Notes under the pieces: model-generated
What the model was told of the DNA's origin: nothing
Databases searched by the model: none
Seen by the model: the letters and a program-made list of their open reading frames with translations, nothing else
Shown here: one piece after another, positions 26,268-35,292 of the stretch
Layout: every line of letters begins with the position of its first letter
Numbering within the stretch: the stretch's first letter is position 1
Position numbers and translations under genes: made by a program
Assembly: GCF_037971845.1 (NCBI RefSeq)
Contig: NZ_CP150227.1
Coordinates: 3,844,001 to 3,908,000 of the forward strand
Source of the DNA: Paenibacillus sp. FSL R5-0766
Lineage (GTDB): Bacteria > Bacillota > Bacilli > Paenibacillales > Paenibacillaceae
DNA: 64,000 bases
Direction of reading: 5' to 3'

Positions 26268-26726
26268 ATGTTGCCGGATAACCAAAACCCAAGAGAGTTA
26301 TTACAGATCATGGTACGTCGCTTCGGCTTGCTGGATAAAAATTGTTGCACGGTTGGAGAGCAGGAAATATCACTAATCCAAAGTCATATCCTATATGAAA
26401 TTAACCATCAACATGAGCCATCTATGCAACAAATTGCCGAAACGCTAGCCATGGATATTACAACCTTTAGTCGTCAAATACAGACATTGATTAAGAAAAA
26501 CCTGGTCTTAAAAACACCTCATCCTGAAGATCGGAGAGTATACATTCTGAGATTGACGGTAGAGGGGAAGTTTGTAGCGACAGCTATAGATCATCGGATG
26601 AATACACATCTGGAAGAGGTTTTTTCTTTCATGACCGATACAGAAAAAGCAATCGTTATGCAATCTGTTAAACTGCTTAATGAGAGTATGTTAAAATCGA
26701 AAATGTGCTGTACGCCAGTGGGGTAA
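26268..26726 (+). CDS. MarR family regulator with vicinal Cys pairs (copy 1)
   Basis: A 152-residue winged-helix MarR protein: dimer helix, helix-turn-helix at MQQIAETLAMDITTFSRQIQTL, and wing PEDRRVYILRLT. It is unusual for a Cys pair near the N-terminus (KNCCTVG, Cys26-27) and one near the C-terminus (KMCCTPVG, Cys147-148). Both pairs are kept in the paralogue at 48352-48801 beside the arsL operon. In MarR dimers both chain ends lie in the dimer interface, so they could form a thiol site for As(III) or methylated arsenic; this is inference. ATG 26268 is preferred to GTG 26262, which overlaps the ribosome site. Confidence 0.9.
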   Translation: MLPDNQNPRELLQIMVRRFGLLDKNCCTVGEQEISLIQSHILYEINHQHEPSMQQIAETLAMDITTFSRQIQTLIKKNLVLKTPHPEDRRVYILRLTVEGKFVATAIDHRMNTHLEEVFSFMTDTEKAIVMQSVKLLNESMLKSKMCCTPVG

Positions 26727-26760
26727 TGAGCATTATTACCCCGTTACATTTCTCTAATAC

Positions 26761-26789
26761 TTGTAATTTGCAAATATATTCAATTAACT
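26761..26789 (+). promoter_or_regulatory. Promoter with MarR-type operator upstream of the second flavoprotein
   Basis: TTGTAA (26761-26766) and TTAACT (26784-26789) are 17 bp apart, and the perfect palindrome ATTTGCAAAT is at 26766-26775. The -10 is weak. The operator lies immediately before the GGAGGT ribosome site of the gene at 26807. Confidence 0.6.
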
Positions 26790-26806
26790 ACTGGAGGTCG
26801 TTTGAA

Positions 26807-28210
26807 ATGAAAAACATTGAATTCAAACAAGTCGAGTCCTGTTGTGCACCTACGCTCACGGAAAACCAGATCTCTCTTCAAGAGCCTGTACACCAAGGAG
26901 AGCTATCTCATTTACCTGTAGCCATCATTGGTGCTGGGCCTATTGGTCTGGCAGCAGCAGCACATCTGCTTGAAGCTGGCCAATCCTTTATCATTTTTGA
27001 GGCGGGGAGCAAAGTAGGTGAGAATATCTCCAAGTGGGGCCATGTTCGTCTATTTTCACCATGGCAGTATAACGTAGATAAAGCAGCAGAAAGGTTGTTG
27101 ACGAAGAATGGGTGGATTGCCCCATCTCCAGACGAATTACCGACGGGACATGAGCTGCGTGATCTGTATTTACGACCACTCGTTGAGTTACCCGAGATAA
27201 ACTCCGATCTTCATTTGAATACACGTGTTGTTGGGATCAGTCGCAAAAATACAGATAAAATGAAAACACCCGGTAGAGAACAACAACCTTTTGTCATCTA
27301 TGTAGAAGAAAAAGGCAAGGCCAAACAATATGAGGCGAGAGCTGTCATTGACGCTTCGGGAACCTGGGGAAAAGCAAATCCGGTGCTTTCAAGCGGAGTA
27401 CTGACTTCTCAGGAGCAATCTCTTCATAAACAGATATTCTATGGTATACCGGATGTACTTGGGGCCGATCAAGTGCGCTATACGGGTAAACATATTGCTG
27501 TCGTAGGTGGCGGCCATTCAGCCTTAAATACGTTACTTGATCTATCCAGTCTGCAAGAAATGGATTCAGGTACAAAACTGACCTGGTTGATGAGAAGAGA
27601 TCAAGTAGAGGAAGCTTATGGTGGAGAAGCGAATGATCAACTGGAAGCCAGAGGTGAGCTAGGAAGTCGAATGCATCAACTCGTTGATGCAGGAAAGGTC
27701 AACGTGATAACGCCATTTCATATTCAGGAACTTCAGCAGAATGGCGATCAAGTTACCATCATTGGAGAGCAACGTGGTGTAATTCATGAAGTAGCTCAAG
27801 TGGATGAGATCATTGTGAATACAGGTAGCAGACCCGATTTTACCTTCTTAAGAGAGTTAAGGCTTAACATTGACCAGATTACCGAAAGTGTCGAAACCCT
27901 GGCACCATTAATTGATCCGAATGTTCATAGCTGCGGCACCGTTCGTCCACATGGTGAGAAAGAGCTTCGTCATATGGAACAAGGGTTGTATATTGTAGGT
28001 ATGAAGAGTTATGGACGTGCACCTACCTTCCTTATGGCTACTGGATACGAACAGGTTCGTTCGGTGGTTGCTTTTCTGGCGGGTGACCTAGAGGCGGCTT
28101 CAAAAGTAGAGCTGGATCTACCGGAGACCGGTGTATGCAGTGTCAATCTCCAGCAAGTGAAGGTGGTAGCTGAGGAAAAGGGTGATTGCAGTCCTTCTTG
28201 TACCAATTGA
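26807..28210 (+). CDS. FAD-dependent oxidoreductase with Cys-rich termini
   Basis: A 467-residue flavoprotein starting at ATG 26807 (GGAGGT seven bases upstream). FAD loop VAIIGAGPIGLAAAAHL is at about 38-54, NAD(P) loop IAVVGGGHSALNTLLDL at about 225-241, and a C-terminal FAD contact with YIVGMKSYGRAPTFL. It has extra cysteines at both ends: SCC at residues 11-13, and CSPSC just before the C-terminus. Similar proteins occur in arsenic gene clusters; the tails look suited to hold a thiophilic species. It is probably an oxidoreductase acting on an organoarsenical or on a thiol partner; the reaction is unknown. Confidence 0.82.
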   Translation: MKNIEFKQVESCCAPTLTENQISLQEPVHQGELSHLPVAIIGAGPIGLAAAAHLLEAGQSFIIFEAGSKVGENISKWGHVRLFSPWQYNVDKAAERLLTKNGWIAPSPDELPTGHELRDLYLRPLVELPEINSDLHLNTRVVGISRKNTDKMKTPGREQQPFVIYVEEKGKAKQYEARAVIDASGTWGKANPVLSSGVLTSQEQSLHKQIFYGIPDVLGADQVRYTGKHIAVVGGGHSALNTLLDLSSLQEMDSGTKLTWLMRRDQVEEAYGGEANDQLEARGELGSRMHQLVDAGKVNVITPFHIQELQQNGDQVTIIGEQRGVIHEVAQVDEIIVNTGSRPDFTFLRELRLNIDQITESVETLAPLIDPNVHSCGTVRPHGEKELRHMEQGLYIVGMKSYGRAPTFLMATGYEQVRSVVAFLAGDLEAASKVELDLPETGVCSVNLQQVKVVAEEKGDCSPSCTN

Positions 28211-28238
28211 AAATGGAAGAGAGTTTACGAACACCCGA

Positions 28239-28272
28239 AGCGTTGGTTCTAATTTGAACCAACGCTTTTTTA
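28239..28272 (+). terminator. Intrinsic terminator
   Basis: AGCGTTGGTTC (28239-28249) and GAACCAACGCT form a perfect stem with a six-base loop, followed by TTTTTT. It ends the marR/flavoprotein transcript. Confidence 0.88.
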
Positions 28273-28545
28273 TGAGACTTAACCCATAAAAGGATCAGAT
28301 ATTTACCCATAAGTATGTCAGAAAATGCTTAGAATTTTGGTCTACTCGTGATATTTAAATGTATTTGGAAGCATAAAGTTGCCGTGAGTCCCTACTAGGA
28401 CGGCTTTTCATTAAACTATACCAGCTAATAGCTTGTCAAGATTACCAGTAAATGATACTAAATCATGTGGTATAGTAAAAACGAGCATGCCAAATAACCC
28501 TCCAATTTCCGTCGTGTATTGGAAGGTTATTCCAATAGCAATCTT
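28273..28545. repeat. Intergenic DNA with short repeats shared with 34730-34810
   Basis: ACTTAACCCATAA (about 28277) is the reverse complement of TTATGGGTTAAGT at about 34790. TTGGAAGCATAA (about 28361) recurs at 34757 and, with one change, at 34732. A small hairpin GCCGT/ACGGC with TTTT follows at about 28380-28408. These may be ends of a mobile unit. Confidence 0.4.
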
Positions 28546-29754
28546 TTAAATTGGACGAAATTCCTTTTTGTTTCTCAAGATTGCATAGAGCCAATGGACG
28601 AGCTTATTCGCACATGCGATTAGAGCTACTTTATGTGGTTTGCCTTCTGCTCTCTTGCGATCATAGAACGCTTTGATTCGTATATTTCGGGAGCGTATAA
28701 GCCCACACTGGACAGCCATTACCAGGGCATAACGCAACTGCCTAGAACCGCGTTTCGTGATTCGGTTTCGAGTTGCTGTAAATTTACCCGAAGCAAAGAC
28801 ACTCGGGTCAATGCCTGCAAAAGCCACTAGCTTTTTTGGGTGATCAAATCGGTCGACTTCTCCAATTTCAGATAAAATTGTTGCAGCAATTTTATGCCCA
28901 ATACCGGGAATCGACTGAATTAATTCATACTCTTCAATTTCTTCAGCCAGAGCATTTATGTTCTGTTCCAGTTCAGCAAGATGCTCTTGGTACTGAAGAA
29001 TAAGGGTAATAAGAACTTTCAAATTGATTAAGTGGCTTGCATACATGGTTTGCTGAAATGGGTTTTGCTTTGCCGCGTGTAGCAGTCGCTGAACCCGTTG
29101 GTTAATCCAGCCCTCAGAACGCCCCCGTTTCGAAGAAAGCAGTTCTTTCATCTTAGCTTTGAGTGTAATTTCATCCGTCTGCAAAACTGAATATGAGGTT
29201 GGAAAATCACTTAAAAACCGTAGTGAAATACGGGAATACATAGCTCCAAAGACGCCTTTATAAGCTGGGAAAACCTGATCTAAAACGGCTTGGAATTGCA
29301 GCTTCGTCTGTACACACATCTTTGAAAGGGACTCATACTGTCTTGTAAGATAGCGCAGATTGAGAAGTTGCACACCTCTTATCTTAAAAGGTTCAAACTC
29401 TTCCTTGTAGTACAACTCTCCTAGTAGGTAAGCGTCCGCAGCATCCGTCTTTACTTTACGAAGTTGAGACTTTCTAAGCCGATTTGAGATGAGCGGATTA
29501 ATGACAATGTAAATGTAGTGATGTTCTTCTAAGAACTGAACAACGGGACTTTGGTAATGGCCGGTTGCTTCTAGAATAAGCAGAGGACGAAGTTTGGATA
29601 CAGTCTCAACATCCTTCAAAACCTCATGTAAAATGGCTAGACCATCACGAGTGTGCTCAAAGTGGAACGTCCCTCTGAAAGGCTTTCCGCGTGCTAAAAA
29701 GGCTTGTCCATGACTTTCTTCTTTTGAAATATCTAGACCGACAACTGGATTCAT
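28546..29754 (-). mobile_element. IS110 family transposase
   Basis: A transposase of 402 residues if started at ATG 29754 (the frame is open to 29820). The N-terminal RuvC-like DEDD domain begins VVGLDISKEESHGQAF and continues with LEATGHY and KTDAADAYLLGELY. The C-terminal transposase domain has SIPGIGHKIAATILSEIG, KLVAFAGIDPS and TKRGSRQLRYALV, including the serine region used in catalysis. The gene appears intact and full length. IS110 elements lack clear terminal inverted repeats, so the ends cannot be fixed by eye. Confidence 0.95.
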
Positions 29755-29769
29755 TTCATCTCTCCCTGT

Positions 29770-29990
29770 AAGTTTAGATTCACCGGCATCCCTAAGGTTC
29801 TTCTTGTCGCTCCATAGCATCGCTTGTTATACGGGATCTTACGTCCCAACCAGCCTCAATCATGGTCATGACAAGTAGGGCGAACACTATAGCACTCGGG
29901 ATCAAGTCCCACGGGCAGGTACGTTCGACCGGGCTACCTTAATCCTCTATACAAATGAAAAAAGGATCAACCAGAAAGAACTGGTTGATC
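29770..29990 (-). ncRNA. Candidate IS110 bridge RNA / left-end noncoding region
   Basis: In IS110 elements a structured RNA from the noncoding end upstream of the transposase pairs with target and donor DNA. The region upstream of this transposase (minus strand) is noncoding and rich in short stems: GGGAC-N5-GTCCC-like hairpins near 29834-29849 and 29900-29913, and CCAGTT/AACTGG near 29966-29981. The position and length fit. The guide loops have not been assigned and the call is by analogy. Confidence 0.45.
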
Positions 29991-30106
29991 TCATAATACG
30001 AACGGGCAGGTTAGTTTATTGTGGTATCATGAGTGTTTAAGTCGAAAATAGTTTTGAAAGTATTTGCTACGCATTGATTTGAAAAAATTATTTGAAGAAG
30101 AACATT

Positions 30107-30139
30107 GCCAGCTATCTATAGCGATAGCTTGGCTTTTTT
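30107..30139 (+). terminator. Terminator-like hairpin
   Basis: GCCA-GCTATC pairs with GATAGC-TTGGC with a small bulge and is followed by TTTTTTC. It lies just downstream of the LysR stop but its T-run is on the plus strand, so it may end a transcript from the IS side. Confidence 0.6.
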
Positions 30140-30153
30140 CAGTTCGAGCTAAA

Positions 30154-31011
30154 TTATGCCCAATTCTCTGCATGTTTTTTAATCAATTGGATCATCTGGT
30201 CCATTGCCGGTGAAATCCATTTATCTTTGTGATATGCCAGATAGGTGGATATTGTGGGACGATCTGGTTCAACTTCTTCACCTTGAAGTTTATTGTTTTT
30301 TAATTCTTCTTTGACAGAGAAATAAGGAACCATAGATATGCCAAGCCCACTCTTAACGCATTGCTTAATGGCCTCAATACTTTGGAATTCTAAACTATCT
30401 TTAACATCAATATTTTTGTAATCAATATAGTTTCTAAACACCGATTTATAACTGCAACTTCGTTCGGTGTATAACATGGTTCCTTTATCGGATTCCATTT
30501 TCTGTGGTGGACTAATTACAACCATTCTTTCACGAATCAGGCGCTCGCAATGTAATTCTGGCGAATTCCATCCATCTTTCTCTAGAGCGACGAGGAGGTC
30601 AATTTCACCACTTTGCACAGCTTGAGTAACGTCTTGGTAATCAAGTGATTTGAGAGTGAGGTTTACTTGTGGGAATTTTCGTCTGTATTCCACTAAAAGT
30701 GAAGGAATACGACAGATCATTAAAGACTCCGAGATACCGAGTGTTAAATTACCAGTTGGCTCATTATTTGTAGTGAGCGCTTGAGTGTACAACTCAATGA
30801 TTTTTAAAGCATACGGCAGGAATTGATGACCATACTGAGTAAGAACGACTTGTTTACCCAAGCGATCAAAGATAGGTTTTCCAAGTTCAGTTTCCAATTC
30901 TTTAATATGCGTTGTGACAGAAGACTGAGCATAACCTAGTTGATCAGCTGCTTTCTTAAATCCCCCTTTTTCAACGATGGTCTTTAAGGTAATTAGATGA
31001 CGAAGTTCCAT
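30154..31011 (-). CDS. LysR family transcriptional regulator
   Basis: A 285-residue LysR protein. The N-terminal winged helix (MELRHLITLKTIVEKGGFKK, then AADQLGYAQSSVTTHIKELE) is canonical, followed by the two-lobed periplasmic-binding-like effector domain (about 90-285). It is divergent from the Old Yellow Enzyme gene with 144 bp between, and a LysR-type palindrome ATTCAAT-TTT-ATTGAAT in that space. It most likely activates the OYE gene in response to an electrophile or quinone-like ligand, although the ligand is not visible in the sequence. Confidence 0.93.
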   Translation of the reverse strand: MELRHLITLKTIVEKGGFKKAADQLGYAQSSVTTHIKELETELGKPIFDRLGKQVVLTQYGHQFLPYALKIIELYTQALTTNNEPTGNLTLGISESLMICRIPSLLVEYRRKFPQVNLTLKSLDYQDVTQAVQSGEIDLLVALEKDGWNSPELHCERLIRERMVVISPPQKMESDKGTMLYTERSCSYKSVFRNYIDYKNIDVKDSLEFQSIEAIKQCVKSGLGISMVPYFSVKEELKNNKLQGEEVEPDRPTISTYLAYHKDKWISPAMDQMIQLIKKHAENWA

Positions 31012-31034
31012 AATTACATCCTTTCGTTATAATG

Positions 31035-31051
31035 ATTCAATTTTATTGAAT
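31035..31051. promoter_or_regulatory. LysR-type operator palindrome
   Basis: ATTCAAT-TTT-ATTGAAT is a perfect 7-3-7 palindrome with the T-N11-A layout used by LysR proteins. It is 23 bp from the LysR start, suggesting autoregulation and control of the divergent OYE gene. Confidence 0.6.
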
Positions 31052-31155
31052 ATTTAATTCGATAACATCAATTTTACCGATCAAATTAGTTGTTTTATAA
31101 TTTACTTGTTCGAAAAGAATAAATCAAGATAAGCAACAAAACTTTGTAAAGGTGG

Positions 31156-32271
31156 ATGCTAAGAGTGAATCAACATCATAAATTGTTAGAACATGTTCAG
31201 GTCGGGAATTCTATTGTAAAGAATCGCGTGGGAGTAGCTCCGATGACACGTACTAGTGCAACACCAGAAGGTTTGGCTACAGATCAAATGGCTGAATATT
31301 ATGCTTCTTTTGCTCGTGGAGGATTTGGTTTTGTTATTACGGAAGGAACTTACACGGATGAGCTATATAGTCAGTGTTACTTTAACCAACCTGGTTTAGT
31401 GAATGAAGAACAAGCAAATGCCTGGAAAAAAGTTGTAGATACTGTTCATGAAGCTGGTGCTCAAATCATTGTTCAGCTAGAGCATGCAGGAGCGCTTTCG
31501 CAAGGTAATCGATTTAAATCCAAGAACCTTGCACCTTCTGAAGTACTCCCTAAAGGGGAGCCGTTATCTTTCTATGGCGGTTCTGACAAGTTCTCTACAC
31601 CACGAGCTGCTACAAAAGAAGACATTGAGCAGGTTATTCAAGGGTTTATTGAATCTTCATTGCGTGCCAAACAGGCTGGGTTTGATGGAGTAGAGATTCA
31701 TGGAGCAAATGGATATTTATTGGACCAATTCCTAACGGATTATACCAACCAGCGCACAGATGAGTATGGAGGTACGACGGAAAATCGAGTACGGATTCTC
31801 GTTGAGATATCAACGGCAGTTCGAGCAGCAGTCGGTCCAGAATTTACAATAGGCATTCGGATATCTCAAGCCAAAGTCAATGATTATGCTCATAAATGGG
31901 CCGGCGGAGAGGAAGATGCTAAAGTCATTTTCGGCCAGTTGAGAAAAGCCGGGTTGGACTACATTCATGTAACCGAATATAAGGCTTGGGAACCTGCGTT
32001 TGAGAAGGGAGGACCTTCACTGGTGGAACTTGCAAAGAAATATGCAAAAACGATAATTATTGCTAATGGTCAACTTGAGAGCCCTTCAAAGGCATCCGAA
32101 ATCATCGGACATGATCAGGCGGATCTCGTAACATTAGGCAAAGGAGCTTTGGCTAATCATGATTGGGTTGAAAGAGTCCAACAAGGAAAGTCGATAGCCG
32201 AGCTGGATCAGGACAAAGTATTAAGACCTGACGCAACGATTAAAGATTATGAGATACTTGCTAACTGGTAA
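31156..32271 (+). CDS. NADH:flavin oxidoreductase, Old Yellow Enzyme family
   Basis: A 371-residue FMN TIM-barrel protein. The N-terminus has KNRVGVAPMTRTSA, the central HGANGYLLDQFLTDYTNQRTD segment carries the catalytic and FMN-contact residues, and ANGQLESPSKA and ADLVTLGKGALANHDW form the phosphate-binding end. OYEs reduce activated C=C bonds with NAD(P)H. GTG 31165 is an alternative start with better spacing to AAAGGTGG. The gene is divergent from LysR, its likely activator. Confidence 0.93.
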   Translation: MLRVNQHHKLLEHVQVGNSIVKNRVGVAPMTRTSATPEGLATDQMAEYYASFARGGFGFVITEGTYTDELYSQCYFNQPGLVNEEQANAWKKVVDTVHEAGAQIIVQLEHAGALSQGNRFKSKNLAPSEVLPKGEPLSFYGGSDKFSTPRAATKEDIEQVIQGFIESSLRAKQAGFDGVEIHGANGYLLDQFLTDYTNQRTDEYGGTTENRVRILVEISTAVRAAVGPEFTIGIRISQAKVNDYAHKWAGGEEDAKVIFGQLRKAGLDYIHVTEYKAWEPAFEKGGPSLVELAKKYAKTIIIANGQLESPSKASEIIGHDQADLVTLGKGALANHDWVERVQQGKSIAELDQDKVLRPDATIKDYEILANW

Positions 32272-32400
32272 CCCACATTGTTTTAAGCAGCATTCTTTTA
32301 TTGGAAGGGACAAACTCAAGTGACAACTGTAAACGTGGATAGACTGACTTCCCTATTAAGAATGCATATTCAGACCATATCAGAGTGAGCGTCTATAAAA

Positions 32401-32446
32401 ATTAAGCAAAGAAAATTCGACTACCATCGGATTTTCTTTGCTTAAT
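32401..32446. terminator. Perfect 16-bp inverted repeat after the OYE gene
   Basis: ATTAAGCAAAGAAAAT (32401-32416) and ATTTTCTTTGCTTAAT (32431-32446) are perfect complements with a 14-base loop. It lacks a trailing U-run but is placed as a terminator between OYE and the arginase-like genes. Confidence 0.6.
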
Positions 32447-32558
32447 AGGAGATACACTACCTTTTAGGATAGTAGCTATCTAATAAGTGCGTACTTTTAG
32501 TACTTTTTTATTCGTGATAACGTAGAGCTATTCTGTTTTAAAGAAAAGGAGTAAACAC

Positions 32559-33416
32559 ATGTCTGCACATACTATTCGTCTACTAATGCCGCAATGGCAA
32601 GGTGGAGATAACCCAAATTATTCTTTTGGCGCTGAGCTTCTTGCTTGGTTGGCACCACAAAATGATCAGCCGCTCATTAAAGTTCCAGTGTATGAGCCTG
32701 ACGAAATGGGGCTAGAAGTTGAGAATGGAATCCGAGGCAGAGCCCACGTTATAAATCAATTGAAGTCTGCTCAACAAATCATCGCTGCCTATCAGCCAGA
32801 AAGCATTATTATGTTTGGTGGTGATTGCCTGGTTGAGCAAGCTCCTTTTGCTTATTTAAATGAACGATATAATGGGGAACTAGGTGTACTCTGGATCGAT
32901 GCCCATCCAGATATTTCGACTCCGAAGGAATTCGCAAATAGTCATACCATGGTGTTGGGTAATCTCTTAGGAGAAGGAGACACGGAATTCGCAGGTGAAG
33001 TCAAAGTACCTTTGAAGCCAGGCAACATCTTTATTGCAGGACTGGAAGAAACGTTCGCTCATGAAACCGAAATGATTCAAAGGCTTGGGATCAAGACTGC
33101 AAGTACAAAAGAACTGCAGGACAAGCCTCAGGCTATCACAGAATGGATAGTTGATCAGGGCATTAAGCATCTGGCAATTCATCTTGATTTGGATGTTCTT
33201 GATCCAAGCATATTCCGGTCTTTGCTTTTTGCGAACCCTGACTTAAAAGAACCGATTGACTTTCCAATGGGAAAAATGCACTTCCCGCAACTGAATAATT
33301 TGATTCAAACGGTATCCCAAGAAACAACGGTAGTAGGACTGGGAATTACCGAACATATGCCTTGGGACTCAATGAATTTAAAAAGTCTATTGAATGGTAT
33401 ATCTATTTTCAATTAA
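32559..33416 (+). CDS. Arginase/ureohydrolase-fold protein (copy 1), GGDC variant
   Basis: A 285-residue ureohydrolase-fold protein. Metal-site motifs are visible: GGDC (about 88-91) in place of GGDH, IDAHPD (about 113-118) and HLDLDVLDP (about 209-217). The first Mn ligand of arginases, the His of GGDH, is thus Cys. The same change is present in the tandem paralogue. Substrates of the family are guanidino compounds (arginine, agmatine, guanidinobutyrate, formiminoglutamate). The ribosome site is AAAAGGAG. Likely metal hydrolase, substrate unknown. Confidence 0.85.
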   Translation: MSAHTIRLLMPQWQGGDNPNYSFGAELLAWLAPQNDQPLIKVPVYEPDEMGLEVENGIRGRAHVINQLKSAQQIIAAYQPESIIMFGGDCLVEQAPFAYLNERYNGELGVLWIDAHPDISTPKEFANSHTMVLGNLLGEGDTEFAGEVKVPLKPGNIFIAGLEETFAHETEMIQRLGIKTASTKELQDKPQAITEWIVDQGIKHLAIHLDLDVLDPSIFRSLLFANPDLKEPIDFPMGKMHFPQLNNLIQTVSQETTVVGLGITEHMPWDSMNLKSLLNGISIFN

Positions 33417-33471
33417 ATTACCCAGCGACGTGTGCAACCTTGAAACTCAAAATGCAAATTGGAGGCACTTT

Positions 33472-34347
33472 ATGGACAATGAAGAAAAAACGTTGCGGTT
33501 GATCATGCCTCAATGGCAGGGCGGAAATAACATTTCGTATCACTTTGGAGCTCAGCTTCTCGCATGGCTTGCACCGGTTTCGGATGATGAAACTATTGAA
33601 GTTCCAATTTCTACAGACCCTACAATTGATAAAAAAGAGGATGGAATTGTAGCAAAAAATCAAATTATGCAACAGACCCTTTCAGCTTTAACTATTCTCC
33701 AGAATCGAAATCCTGAACGAGTAGTCGTTCTAGGGGGAGATTGCAGCGTTGAGCTTGCCCCGTTCGCTTATCTCGCTGAAAAATATCAAGAAGATTTAGC
33801 GATATTGTGGATTGATGCCCATCCGGATATTAAAACGGCAGAATTGTACTCACATTATCATGCGATGATCCTCGCTACTCTTCTCGGAGAAGGAGACACC
33901 GACCTAGCTTCATTGGTTTCTTCCAAAGTAGACCCGAGTCGTTTAGTCTTCGCAGGAATTAACGATGAGAAGGAAAAATCACCTTACGTTTATAAAAAAT
34001 TTAATTTCCCTAATGTAAGTTCAGAGGAGTTTGCTTCTTCTAGCGAAAAAGTGATAGCTGCTTTGCGTGCAACGGGCGCTTCCCGAATTGCCATTCATTT
34101 TGATTTGGACGTGCTAGATATGCACGAATTCCGTTCCCAAGGCATAGCTAGGCCAGATCGTTATGAGGAGTATGTACGCAAAGGATTGAAACGTTCATCC
34201 ATGCAGTCCGTGACTCGTTTAATACAAGATGTAAACAATGAATTTGATGTTGTCGGGCTAGGCATTACGGAACATCTACCTTGGGATGCACTTTCGCTTT
34301 CAAAGATGCTTCATAACTTGCCATTGTTGAAAAAACAAAAATTGTAA
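33472..34347 (+). CDS. Arginase/ureohydrolase-fold protein (copy 2), GGDC variant
   Basis: A 291-residue paralogue of the preceding gene, both beginning LRLIMPQWQGG or very close to it. Metal motifs: GGDC, IDAHPD and HFDLDVLD, with the same His-to-Cys change. ATG 33472, preceded by GGAGGC, is the likely start; an upstream in-frame GTG-type start would overlap the previous gene. The two genes are probably cotranscribed and may form a heteromer. Confidence 0.85.
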   Translation: MDNEEKTLRLIMPQWQGGNNISYHFGAQLLAWLAPVSDDETIEVPISTDPTIDKKEDGIVAKNQIMQQTLSALTILQNRNPERVVVLGGDCSVELAPFAYLAEKYQEDLAILWIDAHPDIKTAELYSHYHAMILATLLGEGDTDLASLVSSKVDPSRLVFAGINDEKEKSPYVYKKFNFPNVSSEEFASSSEKVIAALRATGASRIAIHFDLDVLDMHEFRSQGIARPDRYEEYVRKGLKRSSMQSVTRLIQDVNNEFDVVGLGITEHLPWDALSLSKMLHNLPLLKKQKL

Positions 34348-34828
34348 GAAGGTAGAAAGAGAAGTTTAAAGCAGTTCTCCTGTTTTAATCGTATTTCCTT
34401 TGAGGAGAACTTTCGGCTTCGCTTCATAAGAACAGAAAACGTTGAAGTATTTAACAAAAAAGTAGGTTTAATTGAAATCGACCATTCAACTAACGGGAAA
34501 CGATAGCTCAATAAATTCATGTGAAGTCAATCGTAATAGTGGTTGGCTTCTTTGACTTTAAAGATTTCATTAAAACCATAATTTAAACTTACTAACTCAA
34601 ATTGTACATTTTGAAGGTGCTACTTCCTGCAACCGATATTTTTAGTGATTTTTCATTCAAAAAGGTCCTGAAACGGGCACTTTTATACTTTTCAAAGCGA
34701 AATAGGAATGTGTGTTTGTAGAGGGGTGTATTGGAAGTATAAGTTAGGCATGAGTTTTTGGAAGCATAAGCGTGCCAAATGGCAAACTTATGGGTTAAGT
34801 TTCATTTTAGGTTAATTCGAATTAAATG
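34348..34828. other. Intergenic region with terminator-like hairpin and short repeats
   Basis: AGTTCTCC (about 34373) pairs with GGAGAACT (about 34403), a probable end for the arginase-like genes. TTGGAAGTATAAG (about 34732) and TTGGAAGCATAAG (34757) are direct repeats, followed by TTATGGGTTAAGT, the inverse of a motif at 28277. No gene is supported. Confidence 0.45.
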
Positions 34829-34873
34829 TTGACTTCAATTTTTTTATATTATAATATAAGCATGCACTTATAT
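34829..34873 (+). promoter_or_regulatory. arsR promoter and ArsR-type operator
   Basis: TTGACT (34829-34834) and TATAAT (34850-34855) form a promoter with a 15-bp spacer. A perfect inverted repeat ATATAAG-N6-CTTATAT (34854-34873) overlaps the start region, as expected for autoregulation by an ArsR/SmtB repressor. Confidence 0.7.
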
Positions 34874-34893
34874 TAACGAAAGGAGGAAGTGAT

Positions 34894-35220
34894 ATGGATT
34901 CTATTCAAGAAGCAGCGGATAAGATTAAATTGCTGGGCGATAAAACACGTCTTACTATACTTACACTCCTCAAAGAACGTGAATGGTGCGTGTGTGAATT
35001 TGTAGAGATTTTAGACATGTCACAACCTGGAATTAGTCAGCATTTGCGCAAGCTGAAGGATCAAGGCTTGGTTAAAGAAAGTAAACGTGGCCAATGGGTA
35101 TACTATTCTTTAAATGTAGAGAATACACCCTATATTAAATCTGTCTTGGAACTAATGCCGGACACGGCAACGATCCTTAAGTCCTTAAATAAAGAGAACT
35201 TTACATCCGTTTGTAATTAA
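34894..35220 (+). CDS. arsR: ArsR family arsenite-responsive repressor
   Basis: A 108-residue winged-helix repressor. Helix alpha3 carries the ELCVCE-like metal site as EWCVCEFVEIL (Cys-x-Cys, residues 32 and 34), the classical As(III)/Sb(III) sensor pair. The DNA-recognition helix is SQPGISQHLRKLKDQGL. First gene of the ars operon; an operator palindrome is upstream. Binding of arsenite should release it from DNA. Confidence 0.95.
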   Translation: MDSIQEAADKIKLLGDKTRLTILTLLKEREWCVCEFVEILDMSQPGISQHLRKLKDQGLVKESKRGQWVYYSLNVENTPYIKSVLELMPDTATILKSLNKENFTSVCN

Positions 35221-35292
35221 TTTTTATTCATTATATAAGTATATTGTTATATACAAATATAAATTTAGAGGAACTGAAAGAGGGGGAGGGTT

